DNA of 64,000 nt from Mycobacterium talmoniae (GCA_002967005.1 PPEA01000148.1:1-64000), one strand, 5' to 3'; positions 1 to 9,891 are shown, numbered from the stretch's first letter. Numbers and translations are program-made. Notes: generated by a model not told the origin, from the letters alone.

Positions 1-61
1 GGTGAGGGCACCGAGACTGCGGTGAGGGCACCGAGTCTGCGGTGAGGGCGTCGAGCCTGCG
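1..61. repeat. Left array of 20-bp tandem repeats
   Basis: Three contiguous units with a core of form GGCACCGAGACTGCG begin at 7, 27 and 47, exactly 20 bp apart, and the array is cut by the window edge. The core is the reverse complement of the core in the array at 101-215, so the two arrays face each other across a 39-bp spacer. Units are degenerate at a few positions. There are no spacers between units, so this is not a CRISPR array. Confidence 0.85.
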
Positions 62-100
62 GTGAGGCCGTGTTTCCGTCCCCGACTACCCGGCCCTGGA

Positions 101-215
101 CGCAGACTCGATGCCATGGACGCAGTCTCGATGCCGCCAGCGCAGACTCGACGCCGCCAGCGCAGTCTCGATGCCCTACACGCAGGCTCGATGCCGCCAG
201 CGCAGACTCGACGCC
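101..215. repeat. Right array of 20-bp tandem repeats, inverted relative to the left array
   Basis: Six units with a core of form CGCAGACTCGATGCC start at 101, 121, 141, 161, 181 and 201, a strict 20-bp period. Variation is confined to a few positions (A/T/G in the centre, T/C near the end). The array stops one base before the stop codon of the minus-strand pterin dehydratase gene, so it occupies the region just 3' of that gene. Confidence 0.85.
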
Positions 216-500
216 CTAGCCCGCCAGGAGCTCGTTGATATCGCGGGCCATCGCCAAATCCCGCTCGGTAATACCACCCGCCGAATGCGTGACGAGCGCG
301 AAAGTCACGGTCCGCCACCGGATATCGATGTCGGGGTGGTGATCCTTTGCTTCCGCGTGCTCGGCGACCCGGCGCACGGCGTCGATCCCGGCCATAAACG
401 TCGGGAACTTGACCGATCGACGCAGGACACCCTCGACACGCTGCCAGTTCTCGAGGTCGGTCAGGGCGCTGTCGACCTGCTCATCCGTTAACACAGCCAT
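216..500 (-). CDS. Pterin-4-alpha-carbinolamine dehydratase-like protein
   Basis: A 94-residue protein, the usual length of the PCD/DCoH family, which dehydrates 4a-hydroxytetrahydrobiopterin or acts as a small accessory protein. The family signature is visible: H54-H55-P56, an aromatic/beta segment RWRTVTFAL, then T71-H72, GGIT and D81. The ATG at 500 was chosen because the family fold begins there; a longer reading frame upstream overlaps mutT2. The M. tuberculosis equivalent (Rv1159A) sits in the same place beside mutT2 and narG. It is divergent from mutT2 with only 34 bp between the starts. Its substrate in mycobacteria is not evident from sequence. Confidence 0.9.
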   Translation of the reverse strand: MAVLTDEQVDSALTDLENWQRVEGVLRRSVKFPTFMAGIDAVRRVAEHAEAKDHHPDIDIRWRTVTFALVTHSAGGITERDLAMARDINELLAG

Positions 501-534
501 CTTCCGACCGTAGGACGGTATAGCGTCACACGCC

Positions 535-951
535 ATGCCCAACCAGATCGTCGTCGCCGGCGCCGTCGTCTCCGGAGCCGCGCTCCTGGTCGCGCAGCGC
601 CTAAGGCCCCCCGAACTGGCCGGGCGCTGGGAACTACCCGGCGGCAAGGTCGCGCCCGGCGAAACCGAACCGGCCGCGCTGGCCCGCGAGCTGGCCGAGG
701 AGTTGGGCGTCGACCGCGCGGCGGTCGAGGTCGGCGAGCGCCTGGGCGCAGACGTCGCGCTGGGCGCGGCCGCCACGCTGCGCGCCTACCGGGTGACCCT
801 GACCCGGGGGAAACCCCACCCGCACGATCACCGCGCGCTGCGCTGGGTGACCGCCGCCGACCTGGCCGACATCGACTGGGTGCCCGCCGACCGCAGCTGG
901 CTGGCAGACCTGACGCGGCTGCTGAACACGCGAGCGGCCGGCGCCTCGTAG
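535..951 (+). CDS. mutT2: Nudix nucleotide pyrophosphohydrolase MutT2
   Basis: A 138-residue Nudix hydrolase. The complete Nudix box G-x5-E-x7-R-E-x2-E-E-x-G runs from G37 to G58 (E43, R51, E52, E55, E56), so the metal-binding residues are intact. The protein matches M. tuberculosis MutT2 (Rv1160) in size and context; that family hydrolyses (5-methyl)-dCTP and related nucleotides and so helps sanitise the nucleotide pool. The start follows a 34-bp divergent gap from the pterin dehydratase gene. An imperfect hairpin after the stop (about 988-1016) could end its transcript. Confidence 0.92.
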   Translation: MPNQIVVAGAVVSGAALLVAQRLRPPELAGRWELPGGKVAPGETEPAALARELAEELGVDRAAVEVGERLGADVALGAAATLRAYRVTLTRGKPHPHDHRALRWVTAADLADIDWVPADRSWLADLTRLLNTRAAGAS

Positions 952-1357
952 CCGCGCTACGGCTTCCACAGCCAATTTCCAGAAAAGCCACAGTGCCTCG
1001 CCAGAAAGCACCGTGGCCTGGTGACGTTACCTAACGTTAACCGCGAAGTGAGGCGTTGTTAGTGGTCAGGATGGTTTTCTGGATGGAGTGAGGTTGGCTG
1101 CTGAGCTGGACACCGGCACGTGCCGGAATGCGCTATCGCTGCAGGTCAGGGTTTCCGCGTTCCGCCCCGGAGTCTGGCACGTGGTCGCCTCGCAACCGAC
1201 CTATGCTGAATAGCTGCCGCTGACCAGCCCGCGGACCGTCACCGATGCCGGCCAATCGGATAGCCATCTGTTCAATGGTCGAACCTGATACACCACGACG
1301 CGATTGCCCGATAAACCAACCGGAACCGGGCTGCACTGCCACGAAGGAGGCGCTGAC
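952..1357. other. Gene-free region upstream of narG
   Basis: No convincing gene was found in these 406 bases. The region holds a weak inverted repeat after mutT2 (988-1016), a TAACGTTA palindrome near 1031 and a 14-bp perfect palindrome at 1113-1126. A strong Shine-Dalgarno sequence (GAAGGAGG, about 1343-1350) fixes the narG start at 1358 rather than at an upstream in-frame codon. It is presumably the promoter region of the nitrate reductase operon. Confidence 0.6.
1113..1126. promoter_or_regulatory. 14-bp palindrome upstream of narG
   Basis: CCGGCACGTGCCGG is a perfect palindrome about 230 bp ahead of the narG start. It has the size of an operator for a dimeric regulator, but its GC-rich composition makes chance occurrence possible. 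No known regulator is assigned. Confidence 0.3.
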
Positions 1358-4300
1358 ATGACGGTGACCCCCCACGTCGGTGGCCCGCTCGAAGAGTTGC
1401 TGGAGCGCAGCGGCCGGTTCTTCACTCCGGGGGAGTTCTCCAAGGACCTGCGCACGGTGACCCGCCGCGGCGGCCGCGAGGCCGACGTGTTCTACCGGGA
1501 CCGGTGGAGCCACGACAAGGTGGTTCGCTCCACCCACGGGGTCAACTGCACCGGGTCGTGCTCGTGGAAGATCTACGTCAAAGACGGCATCATCACCTGG
1601 GAAACCCAGCAGACCGACTACCCGTCGGTGGGTCCGGACCGGCCCGAATACGAGCCGCGCGGCTGCCCCCGCGGCGCCTCCTTCTCCTGGTATTCCTACT
1701 CGCCGACCCGGGTCCGCTACCCGTATGCCCGCGGCGTGCTGGTGGAGATGTACCGGGAGGCCAAGGCCCGGCTCGGCGACCCGGTGCTGGCCTGGGCCGA
1801 CATCCAGGCCGATCCGGAGCGCCGCCGCCGCTATCAGCAGGCCCGTGGCAAGGGTGGCCTGGTCCGGGTGACCTGGGCCGAGGCCACCGAGATGATCGCC
1901 GCGGCGCACGTGCACACCATCAAGACCTACGGCCCCGACCGGGTGGCCGGGTTCTCGCCGATCCCGGCGATGTCGATGGTCTCCTACGCCGCCGGGTCAC
2001 GGTTCTTCGAGCTGATCGGCGCCCCGATGACGTCGTTCTACGACTGGTACGCCGACCTGCCGGTGGCCTCACCGCAGGTGTTCGGCGACCAGACCGATGT
2101 GCCGGAGTCCGGCGACTGGTGGGACGCCGCGTATCTGATGATGTGGGGTTCCAACGTCCCGATCACCCGCACCCCGGACGCGCACTGGATGGCCGAGGTG
2201 CGCTACCGCGGCACCAAGGTGGTCTCGGTCAGCCCGGACTACGCCGACAACACCAAGTTCGCCGACGAGTGGATGCCGTGTGCGGCGGGCACCGACGGCG
2301 CGCTGGCCATGGCGATGGGCCACGTCATCCTCACCGAATGCTATGTCAAACAACAGGTTCCGTTCTTCGTTGACTATGTGCGGCGCTACACCGACCTGCC
2401 GTTTTTGATCAAGCTGGAACAGCGCGGCGACATGCTGGTGCCCGGGAAAAACCTCACCGCCGCCGACCTCGGCCAGACCGTCGAAAACGCGGCACTCAAG
2501 CCGGCGCTGCACGACGACTTCACCGACCGCGTCGTCATCCCGCCCGGCTCGCTGGGCTTCCGCTTCGGCGAGGACGGCGTCGGCAAATGGAACCTGGACC
2601 TCGGCGGGATCAACCCGGCGCTGACGATGCTGGGTCGGCACGACAGCGACACCGCGCTGGTCCACCTCGCCGACTTCGACACCATCACCGGGGAAGGAAA
2701 GACCGTGGCCCGCGGCGTCCCGGTGCGCCGGGTCGGTGACCACCTGGTGTGCACGGTCTTCGACCTGATGCTGGCCGGTTACGGGGTGGCGCGGCCCGGG
2801 TTGCCGGGGGAGTGGCCCACCGGCTACGACGACCCCACCCAGCCCAACACCCCGGCCTGGCAGGAGCCGATCACCGGGGTGTCGGCGGCGCAGGCCATCC
2901 GGGTCGCCAAGGAATTCGCCCGTAGCGCCGAGGAATCCGGCGGCCGCTCGATGATCATCATGGGCAGCGGCATCTGTCAGTGGTTCCACGGCGACGCCAT
3001 CTACCGCGCGGTGCTGGCCTTGTTGATGTTGACCGGGTCGATGGGGCGCAACGGCGGCGGCTGGGCGCACTACGTCGGCCAGGAGAAGGTGCGCCCGTTG
3101 ACCGGATGGCAGACGATGGCGATGGCCACCGACTGGGTGCGCCCGCCTCGGCAGGTGCCCGGCGCCTCGTACTGGTACGCGCACACCGACCAGTGGCGTT
3201 ACGACGCCTACGGCGCCGACAAGTTGACCAGCCCGCTGGGTCGGGGGCGCTTCGACGGCAAGCACACGATGGATCTGCTGGCGTCGGCCACCGCGATGGG
3301 CTGGAGCCCGTTCTACCCGCAGTTCGACAAGTCCAGTCTGGATGTGGCCGACGAGGCCAAGGCCGCGAACCGCGACATCAGCGAGTACGTCGCCGAACAG
3401 CTCGGGCAGCGCAACCTCAAACTGGCGGTTACCGATCCGGACAATCCGGCCAACTGGCCGCGGGTGCTCACCGTGTGGCGCGCCAACCTGATCGGCTCCT
3501 CGGGTAAGGGCGGCGAGTATTTCCTCAAGCACCTGCTGGGCACCGACTCCAACGTGCTCGGCGACCCGCCCACCGAGGGGGTGCGGCCCAGCGACGTCGT
3601 CTGCGAGGGCGAGATTCCCGAGGGCAAACTCGATCTGTTGATGTCGATCGACTTCCGGATGACCTCGACGACGCTGGTGTCGGATCTGGTGCTGCCGGCG
3701 GCCACCTGGTACGAGAAAGCCGACCTGTCGTCCACCGACATGCACCCGTACGTGCATTCGTTTTCCGCGGCCACCGACCCGCCGTGGGAAACCCGCAGCG
3801 ACTACGACGCGTTCGGCGCGATCGCCCGCGCTTTTCCGCGATGGCCAAGCGGCACCTAGGCACCCGCACCGATGTGGTGCTCACCGCGCTCGGCCACGAT
3901 TCGCCGGATGCGATGGCCTATCCCGACGGCACCGAGCGCGACTGGCTGCACACCGGGGAGACACCGGTTCCCGGTAAGACGATGGCCAAACTCACGGTGG
4001 TGGAACGCGACTACGCCGCGGTCTACGACAAGTGGTGCACGCTGGGGCCGTTGGTCGACAAGTTCGGGTTGACCGTCAAGGGGTACACCGTGCACCCCTT
4101 CCAGGAGGTCGACGAACTCAGCAAGAAGTTCGGGGTGATGAATTCCGGTGCCGGCCGAGGCCGCCCGGCGGTCACCTCGGCGCAGCGGATGTGCGACGTG
4201 ATCCTGCTGCTGTCCGGGACCACCAACGGCCGGCTGGCGGTCGAGGGGTTCCGCGAGTTGGAGAAGCGCACCGGTCAGCGGCTGGCGCACCTGGCCGAGG

Positions 4301-5043
4301 GCAGCGAGGAAAAGCGCATCACCTACGCCGATACCCAAGCCCGCCCGGTCCCGGTGATCACCAGCCCGGAATGGTCGGGCAGCGAAACCGGCGGGCGGCG
4401 CTACGCCCCGTTCACCGTCAACATCGAGAACCTCAAGCCGTTCCACACGCTGACCGGGCGGATGCATTTCTACCTGGCGCACGACTGGGTCGAGGAGCTG
4501 GGCGAGCATCTGCCGGTCTTCCGCCCGCCGCTGGATATGGCGCGGCTGTTCAACGCGCCCGAACTCGGGGTCACCGACGACGGCATCGGGCTCACGGTGC
4601 GCTACCTGACGCCGCACTCCAAATGGTCGTTCCACTCCACCTATCAGGACAACCTCTACATGCTGTCGCTGTCCCGCGGCGGCCCGACCATGTGGATGAG
4701 CCCCGGCGACGCTGCGAAAATCAAAGTCCAAGACAATGATTGGGTCGAGGCGGTGAACGCCAACGGTGTCTTCGTGTGCCGGGCCATCGTCAGCCACCGG
4801 ATGCCCGACGGGGTGGTGTTCGTCTACCACGTGCAGGAACGCACCGTGGACACGCCGCGTGCCGAAACCACCGGCAAACGCGGCGGCAACCACAACGCCC
4901 TGACCCGGGTGCGGGTCAAGCCGTCCCATTTGGCCGGCGGGTACGGCCAGCACGCGTTCGCGTTCAACTACATGGGCCCGACCGGCAACCAGCGCGATGA
5001 GGTGACGGTGGTGCGCCGCCGCAGCCAGGAGGTCAGGTACTGA
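1358..5043 (+). pseudogene. narG: Respiratory nitrate reductase alpha subunit NarG, frameshifted
   Basis: NarG is the molybdopterin (bis-MGD) subunit that reduces nitrate to nitrite. The full frame would give about 1,229 residues, the normal family length. The N-terminal [4Fe-4S] ligands are visible as H60-x3-C64-x3-C68 and C103. The first part reads from ATG 1358 (RBS GAAGGAGG) to a stop at 3859; the rest continues in another frame to 5043. Homology across the join is continuous if one T is added to the four-T run at 3832-3835, so a single base is missing. No other damage is seen, and narH follows 2 bp later. Either the strain lacks a full NarG or the base is a sequencing error; the otherwise perfect gene favours error or very recent loss. 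Confidence 0.88.
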
Positions 5044-5045
5044 CG

Positions 5046-6680
5046 ATGAAGGTAATGGCCCAAATCGCGATGGTGATGAACCTCGACAAGTGCATCGGGT
5101 GTCACACCTGTTCGGTCACCTGCAAGCAAGCCTGGACCAACCGTTCCGGCACCGAGTATGTGTGGTTCAACAACGTCGAAACCCGTCCGGGACAAGGCTA
5201 TCCGCGCACCTACGAGGACCAGGACCGCTGGCGCGGCGGCTGGGTGCGCGATAAGAAGGGCCGGTTGCGGCTGCGCGACGGTGGTCGCCTGCACAAGCTG
5301 GCGCGCATCTTCGCCAACCCCAAGCTGCCCACCATCAACGACTACTACGAGCCGTGGACCTACGACTACGAGAACCTGACGTCCGCACCGTTGGGGGACA
5401 CCCTGCCGGTCGCGGCGCCGCGCAGCCAGATCAGCGGCGAGCCGATGAAGATCGAGTGGGGGCCGAACTGGGACGACAACCTGGCCGGGTCGGCCAACAC
5501 CCTGGCCAATGACCCGATCCTGAAGAAGGTCAGCGCCGAGGTCACCAGCAAGCTCGAAGAAACCTTCATGTTCTACCTGCCCCGGATCTGCGAGCACTGC
5601 CTCAACCCGTCCTGTGTGGCGAGCTGCCCGTCGGGCGCGATGTACAAGCGCACCGAGGACGGCATCGTGTTGGTCGACCAGGACAAGTGCCGCGGCTGGC
5701 GGATGTGCGTGTCCGGGTGTCCGTACAAGAAGGTGTACTTCAACCACAAGACCGGCAAGGCCGAGAAGTGCACGTTCTGCTACCCGCGCGTCGAGGTCGG
5801 CCTGCCGACGATCTGCTCCGAGACCTGCGTGGGACGGTTGCGCTACATCGGCTTGGTGCTCTACGACGCCGACAAGGTGCTGGAGGCGGCCTCGGTGGAA
5901 AACGACGCCGACCTCTACGAGGCGCAGTGCGGGGTGTTCTTAGATCCCAATGACCCCAAGGTGATCGCCGGTGCGCGCGCCGAAGGCATCTCCGAGGAAT
6001 GGATCGACGCCGCGCAACGCTCCCCGGTCTACGCGTTGATCAACCGCTACAAGGTGGCGCTGCCGCTGCACCCGGAATACCGCACCATGCCCATGGTCTG
6101 GTACATCCCGCCGCTGTCCCCGGTGGTCGACGCGGTCAGCCGCGACGGCCACGACGGCGAAGACCTGGGCAACCTGTTCGGCGCCTTGGAGGCGCTGCGC
6201 ATCCCGATGCAGTACCTGGCCGAGCTGTTCACCGCCGGCGACACCGACACCGTCGAGCACGTACTGCGCCGGCTGGCGGCGATGCGGTCCTACATGCGCG
6301 ATATCAACCTCGGACGCGAGACCCAGCCGCACATCCCGGCCGCGGTCGGGATGACCGAGGAAGACATCTACGAGATGTACCGCTTGCTGGCGATCGCGAA
6401 ATACGAGGAGCGGTACGTGATCCCGACCGCGTACCGGGCGCAGGCGCACGATCTGGAGCACATGGGCTGCTCGCTGGACTTCGACGGCGGACCGGGCATG
6501 TACGAATCCGGCCCGTTCGGATCGGGCAGCGGCGAGCCGGTGCCCGTGGCGGTGGAAACCTTCCACGCCACCAAACAGCGCCAGACGATGGCCGGCGGCG
6601 GTGCCTCACGGGTGAACCTGCTGACCTGGGACGGCGGTGACGTGCCGCCAGGCATGTTCCCCGGGGAGCGCCGGCCGTGA
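5046..6680 (+). CDS. narH: Respiratory nitrate reductase beta subunit NarH
   Basis: A 544-residue iron-sulfur electron-transfer subunit that passes electrons from NarI haems to NarG on the cytoplasmic side. The first ferredoxin-like motif has C16, C19, C22 and C26. A middle pair of motifs contains CEHCLNPSC and CRGWRMCVSGC; tryptophan replaces one cysteine in the latter, as expected for the [3Fe-4S] cluster of NarH. ATG 5046 lies 2 bp after the narG stop; an in-frame ATG at 5055 is a possible alternative. The 3' end overlaps narJ by 4 bp (GTGA), so the two are translationally coupled. Confidence 0.95.
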   Translation: MKVMAQIAMVMNLDKCIGCHTCSVTCKQAWTNRSGTEYVWFNNVETRPGQGYPRTYEDQDRWRGGWVRDKKGRLRLRDGGRLHKLARIFANPKLPTINDYYEPWTYDYENLTSAPLGDTLPVAAPRSQISGEPMKIEWGPNWDDNLAGSANTLANDPILKKVSAEVTSKLEETFMFYLPRICEHCLNPSCVASCPSGAMYKRTEDGIVLVDQDKCRGWRMCVSGCPYKKVYFNHKTGKAEKCTFCYPRVEVGLPTICSETCVGRLRYIGLVLYDADKVLEAASVENDADLYEAQCGVFLDPNDPKVIAGARAEGISEEWIDAAQRSPVYALINRYKVALPLHPEYRTMPMVWYIPPLSPVVDAVSRDGHDGEDLGNLFGALEALRIPMQYLAELFTAGDTDTVEHVLRRLAAMRSYMRDINLGRETQPHIPAAVGMTEEDIYEMYRLLAIAKYEERYVIPTAYRAQAHDLEHMGCSLDFDGGPGMYESGPFGSGSGEPVPVAVETFHATKQRQTMAGGGASRVNLLTWDGGDVPPGMFPGERRP

Positions 6681-7330
6681 GGCTGCTGACCCGGTCCCGG
6701 CCGTCCGGGCTGCGTGATCGGGTGGTGTGGCAGGCGGCGTCGCTGCTGCTGGCCTACCCCGACGACCAGCACAACGAGCGCCTGGACACCGTGGAAAGCC
6801 TGCTGGCCCACCTCGACGGGGAGCCGGCGGACCTGTTGCGGCGCACCGTGACCGCGCTGCGCGGCACCGACCCGCTGCGCGCCGCCACCGACTACGTCGA
6901 AACCTTCGATATGCGTCGGCGCTCGACGATGTACCTGACGTATTGGACCGCCGGGGATACCCGCAACCGCGGCATGGAGATCCTGGCGTTCGCCACCGCC
7001 TACCGGGAGGCCGGGGTCGCACCTCCGGCCAAAGAGGGGCCCGACTATCTGCCGGTGGTACTTGAGTTCGCCGCGACCGTCGACCCCGAGGCGGGCCGTA
7101 AGTTGTTGAATGCGCACCGGGTGCCGATCGATGTGCTGCTCGGCGCGCTGAGGGAGGCGGGTTCGCCGTACGCGCACGTCATCGCCGCCGTCTGTGCGAC
7201 GCTGCCGCCGGTGACCGATCAGGAGCTGCAGCGGGCCCGCCGGCTCGCCGAGGCCGGACCTCCTGCGGAAGCCGTTGGGCTGCAACCGTTTACCTTGACC
7301 GTGCCACCCCGGCGTACCGAGGGAGAATGA
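6677..7330 (+). CDS. narJ: Nitrate reductase assembly chaperone NarJ
   Basis: A 217-residue helical protein of the NarJ/TorD chaperone family, which holds apo-NarGH in the cytoplasm while the molybdenum cofactor is inserted. Family features include the N-terminal AASLLLAYPD segment and a central YVETFD motif. It starts at GTG 6677 inside the narH stop codon and ends 1 bp before narI, which fits a tightly coupled narGHJI operon. It is not part of the final enzyme. Confidence 0.92.
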   Translation: MRLLTRSRPSGLRDRVVWQAASLLLAYPDDQHNERLDTVESLLAHLDGEPADLLRRTVTALRGTDPLRAATDYVETFDMRRRSTMYLTYWTAGDTRNRGMEILAFATAYREAGVAPPAKEGPDYLPVVLEFAATVDPEAGRKLLNAHRVPIDVLLGALREAGSPYAHVIAAVCATLPPVTDQELQRARRLAEAGPPAEAVGLQPFTLTVPPRRTEGE

Positions 7331-7331
7331 T

Positions 7332-8072
7332 GTGGCCGAGCTGAACCTGGCTCAGATCTACTGGGACGACGTGCCCTATGTCGCGTTGGCGATCGCCGCG
7401 GTGGGCAGCTGGTGGCGCTACCGTTACGACAAGTTCGGTTGGACCACCCGATCGTCGCAGCTGTACGAGTCGCGGCTGCTGCAGATCGGTAGCCCGATGT
7501 TCCACTTCGGCAGCCTGGTCGTCATCTTCGGGCACGTCGTCGGGTTGATGGTGCCGGAATGGCTGACCGAGAAGCTGGGGCTAAGCGACCACGTCTATCA
7601 CCTGCAGGCGCTGATCCTCGGCCTGCCCGCCGGGATCGCCACCCTGGTCGGGATCGGTTTGCTGATCTACCGGCGGCGCACTCAGGCGGCGGTGTTCAAG
7701 GCCACCACCAGAAACGACAAGTTGATGTATGCGGTGCTGGTGTGCGCACTGCTGGCGGGGATGGGCTGCACGCTGATGGGCACCACCCACTACGGCGAGG
7801 TGCACGACTACCGGCAGAACGTGTCGGTGTGGTTCCGCTCGATCTGGATCCTGGACCCGCGCGGCGACTTGATGATCCAGGCGCCGGTGTATTTCCAGGT
7901 GCATGTGACGATCGCGCTGGTGCTGATTTCGTTGTGGCCGTTCACCCGGTTGGTGCACGCGTTCAGCGCGCCGGTGGCCTACCTGTTCCGGCCCTACATC
8001 GTCTACCGCAGCCGCGATGTGGCGGCCAACAACGAGTGGGTCGGGTCGGCGCCCCCGCGCCGGGGCTGGTAG
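7332..8072 (+). CDS. narI: Respiratory nitrate reductase gamma subunit NarI (cytochrome b)
   Basis: A 246-residue integral membrane subunit that oxidises quinol and carries two b haems. About five hydrophobic segments are visible, with histidines near membrane segments (for example FGSLVVIFGHVVG and VYFQVHVTIALV). It starts at GTG 7332 just after the narJ stop. It is the last gene of the operon; the next gene (modA-like) runs convergently and ends 4 bp away. In M. tuberculosis a different gene follows narI, so the modA neighbour is specific to this lineage. Confidence 0.93.
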   Translation: MAELNLAQIYWDDVPYVALAIAAVGSWWRYRYDKFGWTTRSSQLYESRLLQIGSPMFHFGSLVVIFGHVVGLMVPEWLTEKLGLSDHVYHLQALILGLPAGIATLVGIGLLIYRRRTQAAVFKATTRNDKLMYAVLVCALLAGMGCTLMGTTHYGEVHDYRQNVSVWFRSIWILDPRGDLMIQAPVYFQVHVTIALVLISLWPFTRLVHAFSAPVAYLFRPYIVYRSRDVAANNEWVGSAPPRRGW

Positions 8073-8075
8073 CGG

Positions 8076-8834
8076 CTACGGTTTGCCGAACCCGGCTTGG
8101 CTCAGCAGCCGTTGACCGGTCGCACCGACGACCAGGTCGACGAACTGGCGCGCCAGCTCGGGGTGCGGCGACTTCTTCAGCGCCGCAATGGGATAGCTGC
8201 TCACCGCGTCGGTGGCCTGGGGGAAGGTGACCGTGGCCACCCGGTCACCGGCGACCAGTGCGTCGGTGCGGTTGACGACGCCGGCGTCGGCCTCCCCGGT
8301 GGTGACCTTGTTGAGCACATCTTCGACGTCGGGTTCCTCGCTGACCGGGGCCAGGTGCACCCCGGTGGCGTCCTCGACGCGGCGGGTGGCCACCCCGCAC
8401 GGCATCGGCGGCGGCGACACCACCACCCGCAGCCCCGGCCGGGCCAGGTCGGGCGAACGACGCGATCCGGTTGGGATTGCCCGGCGCGGTGACGATCACC
8501 AACGTGTTGGAGGCGAATTGGACCGGGCGCCGGCCAGCAGCCCGGCGGCGGCGACGGTGTCCATTTGGGTGGTGTCGGCCGAGGCGAAGACGTCGCCGGT
8601 GGCGCCCTGGGTCAGCTGGGCGGCCAGGTCCGACGAACTGGCGAAATCGAACCGCACGCTGGTGCCGGGATGCTCGGCGCGGAACTGGTCGCCGAGCTCG
8701 GTGAAGGTCGGCTGCAGCGAGGCGGCGGCGAGCACCGTCAGTGACAGCGCCGGGGGAGTGGAGCTACAACCCGGTACCGCCGCGGCGACGAGTGCGGTCA
8801 GCACGGCGGTAAGTGCCCCGGCGCGGCGGTTCAT
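8076..8834 (-). pseudogene. modA: ModA-like molybdate-binding lipoprotein, twice frameshifted
   Basis: A periplasmic-type solute-binding protein of the ModA family, tethered by a lipobox (VPGC) after a signal peptide from ATG 8834. The N-terminal part shows the ModA start (LAAASLQPTF) and DVFASADTTQMD. The reading frame breaks twice: one base is missing in an AA run at 8516-8517, and one is extra in a GG run at 8447-8448. With both corrected, the protein aligns to the end (SQAGFGKP), about 250 residues. Its place beside narGHJI makes sense, since the enzyme needs molybdenum. Whether it is truly dead depends on the reality of the two indels. Confidence 0.8.
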
Positions 8835-8902
8835 CGAACATGTCTCCTCGCATTGGTACGCATCGCTACCCTGGCATACGTTGGCGACATGAGGAGGCTG
8901 GC

Positions 8903-9079
8903 ATGGCGGTGACACAGATCGACCTCGATGACGACGTGCTGGCCGAGGTGATGCGGATCGCTGGGGTGCGAATCAAGAGGGAAGCCGTGAACCTCGCGAT
9001 GCGTGATTACGTCGAGCAATTCCGGCGCATCGAGGCGCTGGCCCGGTCCCGCGAGCATGCGAAGGATTGCGACTACTAG
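8903..9079 (+). CDS. VapB-type antitoxin
   Basis: A 58-residue protein opening MAVTQIDLDDDVL, with EVMRIAGVRIKREAVNLAMRDYVE, the ribbon-helix-helix pattern of mycobacterial VapB antitoxins. ATG 8903 follows GAGGAGG at 8891-8897. VapB proteins bind and neutralise a PIN-domain RNase (VapC) and repress their own promoter. The partner toxin downstream is only a remnant, so this looks like an orphan antitoxin. It is divergent from the modA-like gene. Confidence 0.8.
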   Translation: MAVTQIDLDDDVLAEVMRIAGVRIKREAVNLAMRDYVEQFRRIEALARSREHAKDCDY

Positions 9080-9243
9080 GGCTGGCTGGCCGCGCGGGCC
9101 GACGAGAAGTCCGTCGGTCATCGACCTGCTGATCTGCGGCGGTGCGGGGCCTGGTGGTCCTGCATGACGACGCCGATTACGAACTCGCCGAGTGCCACCT
9201 TCCGGACGTGAACGTACGCCGCGTTGTTAGCGCCCACCAGTAG
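9080..9243 (+). pseudogene. Degenerate VapC (PIN-domain toxin) remnant
   Basis: Directly after the antitoxin stop, translation in two frames gives PIN-toxin fragments: PSVIDLLICGGA near 9112-9147, then VRGLVVLHDDADYELA to a stop at about 9243. These match the middle and end of VapC proteins. The N-terminal part with the first catalytic Asp is missing and the two pieces lie in different frames, so no toxin can be made. Confidence 0.6.
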
Positions 9244-9255
9244 TGAGTCGTCAGC

Positions 9256-9870
9256 CTACTGTTGTGGGCCGGCGAACGCCGGGGCGACGAAGCGGTGGAA
9301 TATCGACCGATAGCGCGCTAGGTCAGCGTCACCATCCTCGAGCCCTCGCATCAGCATCAGCCCGAGGCTGTTCAACCAGAGATAGACGTCCGATCGTGGT
9401 AGGTCACGTGGCAGTTCATTGTTGACGTAGGCGACGTCAAGGAATGGGTCGAAGAATTCGGCCGTCAGCGTCTCCAACATCCGTGATTCGGTAATGCGTC
9501 GACCGAGGCTGGAGCCTTCAGGTGCGACGACGTGTCGCATCACGGGATCGAGCCGCCCCTCGCTCACGGCGAAGAGCAGCCCTTCGATGATCTGGTTCTG
9601 AAGGCCGTCCTGTCGGGCGATGACCTTGTGGGCGCGGTCGCGCATCACCCGTCCGTGCCGAGTGATCAACTCGACGAGCAGGTCGTCGCGATCGCTGAAA
9701 TAGCGGTAGACGCCCGGCCGTGACATGCCCACCTCGGCGGCGATGTCCTCCATGGTGGTCTTGCGGACGCCGTGGCGATCAATACAGCGCTCGGCGGCCG
9801 CCAAGATGCGATCCCGCGGATCGTCCTTCACCGCAGGTGTGGTCGGCGGGTTACGGCGTGCTCGGGGCAT
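9256..9870 (-). CDS. TetR-family transcriptional regulator
   Basis: A 204-residue one-component repressor. The N-terminal helix-turn-helix lies around residues 38-62 (TTMEDIAAEVGMSRPGVYRYF), preceded by the usual ILAAAERCIDRHG helix. The C-terminal ligand domain gives no clue to its inducer. ATG 9870 is followed upstream by a 190-bp gap holding an inverted repeat (9892-9927) that is a natural autoregulatory operator. It is divergent from the small-gene run at 10062-12230, which it may control. Confidence 0.88.
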   Translation of the reverse strand: MPRARRNPPTTPAVKDDPRDRILAAAERCIDRHGVRKTTMEDIAAEVGMSRPGVYRYFSDRDDLLVELITRHGRVMRDRAHKVIARQDGLQNQIIEGLLFAVSEGRLDPVMRHVVAPEGSSLGRRITESRMLETLTAEFFDPFLDVAYVNNELPRDLPRSDVYLWLNSLGLMLMRGLEDGDADLARYRSIFHRFVAPAFAGPQQ

Positions 9871-9891
9871 GTGCTCATCGTACCCATACGT

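Noticed and set aside
1-215. CRISPR array
   Set aside because: The 20-bp units follow each other without spacers and the arrays are inverted relative to each other; no cas genes are near.
1133-1915. Long minus-strand frame opposite narG
   Set aside because: Shadow frames like this are common in GC-rich DNA and the encoded sequence has no domain.
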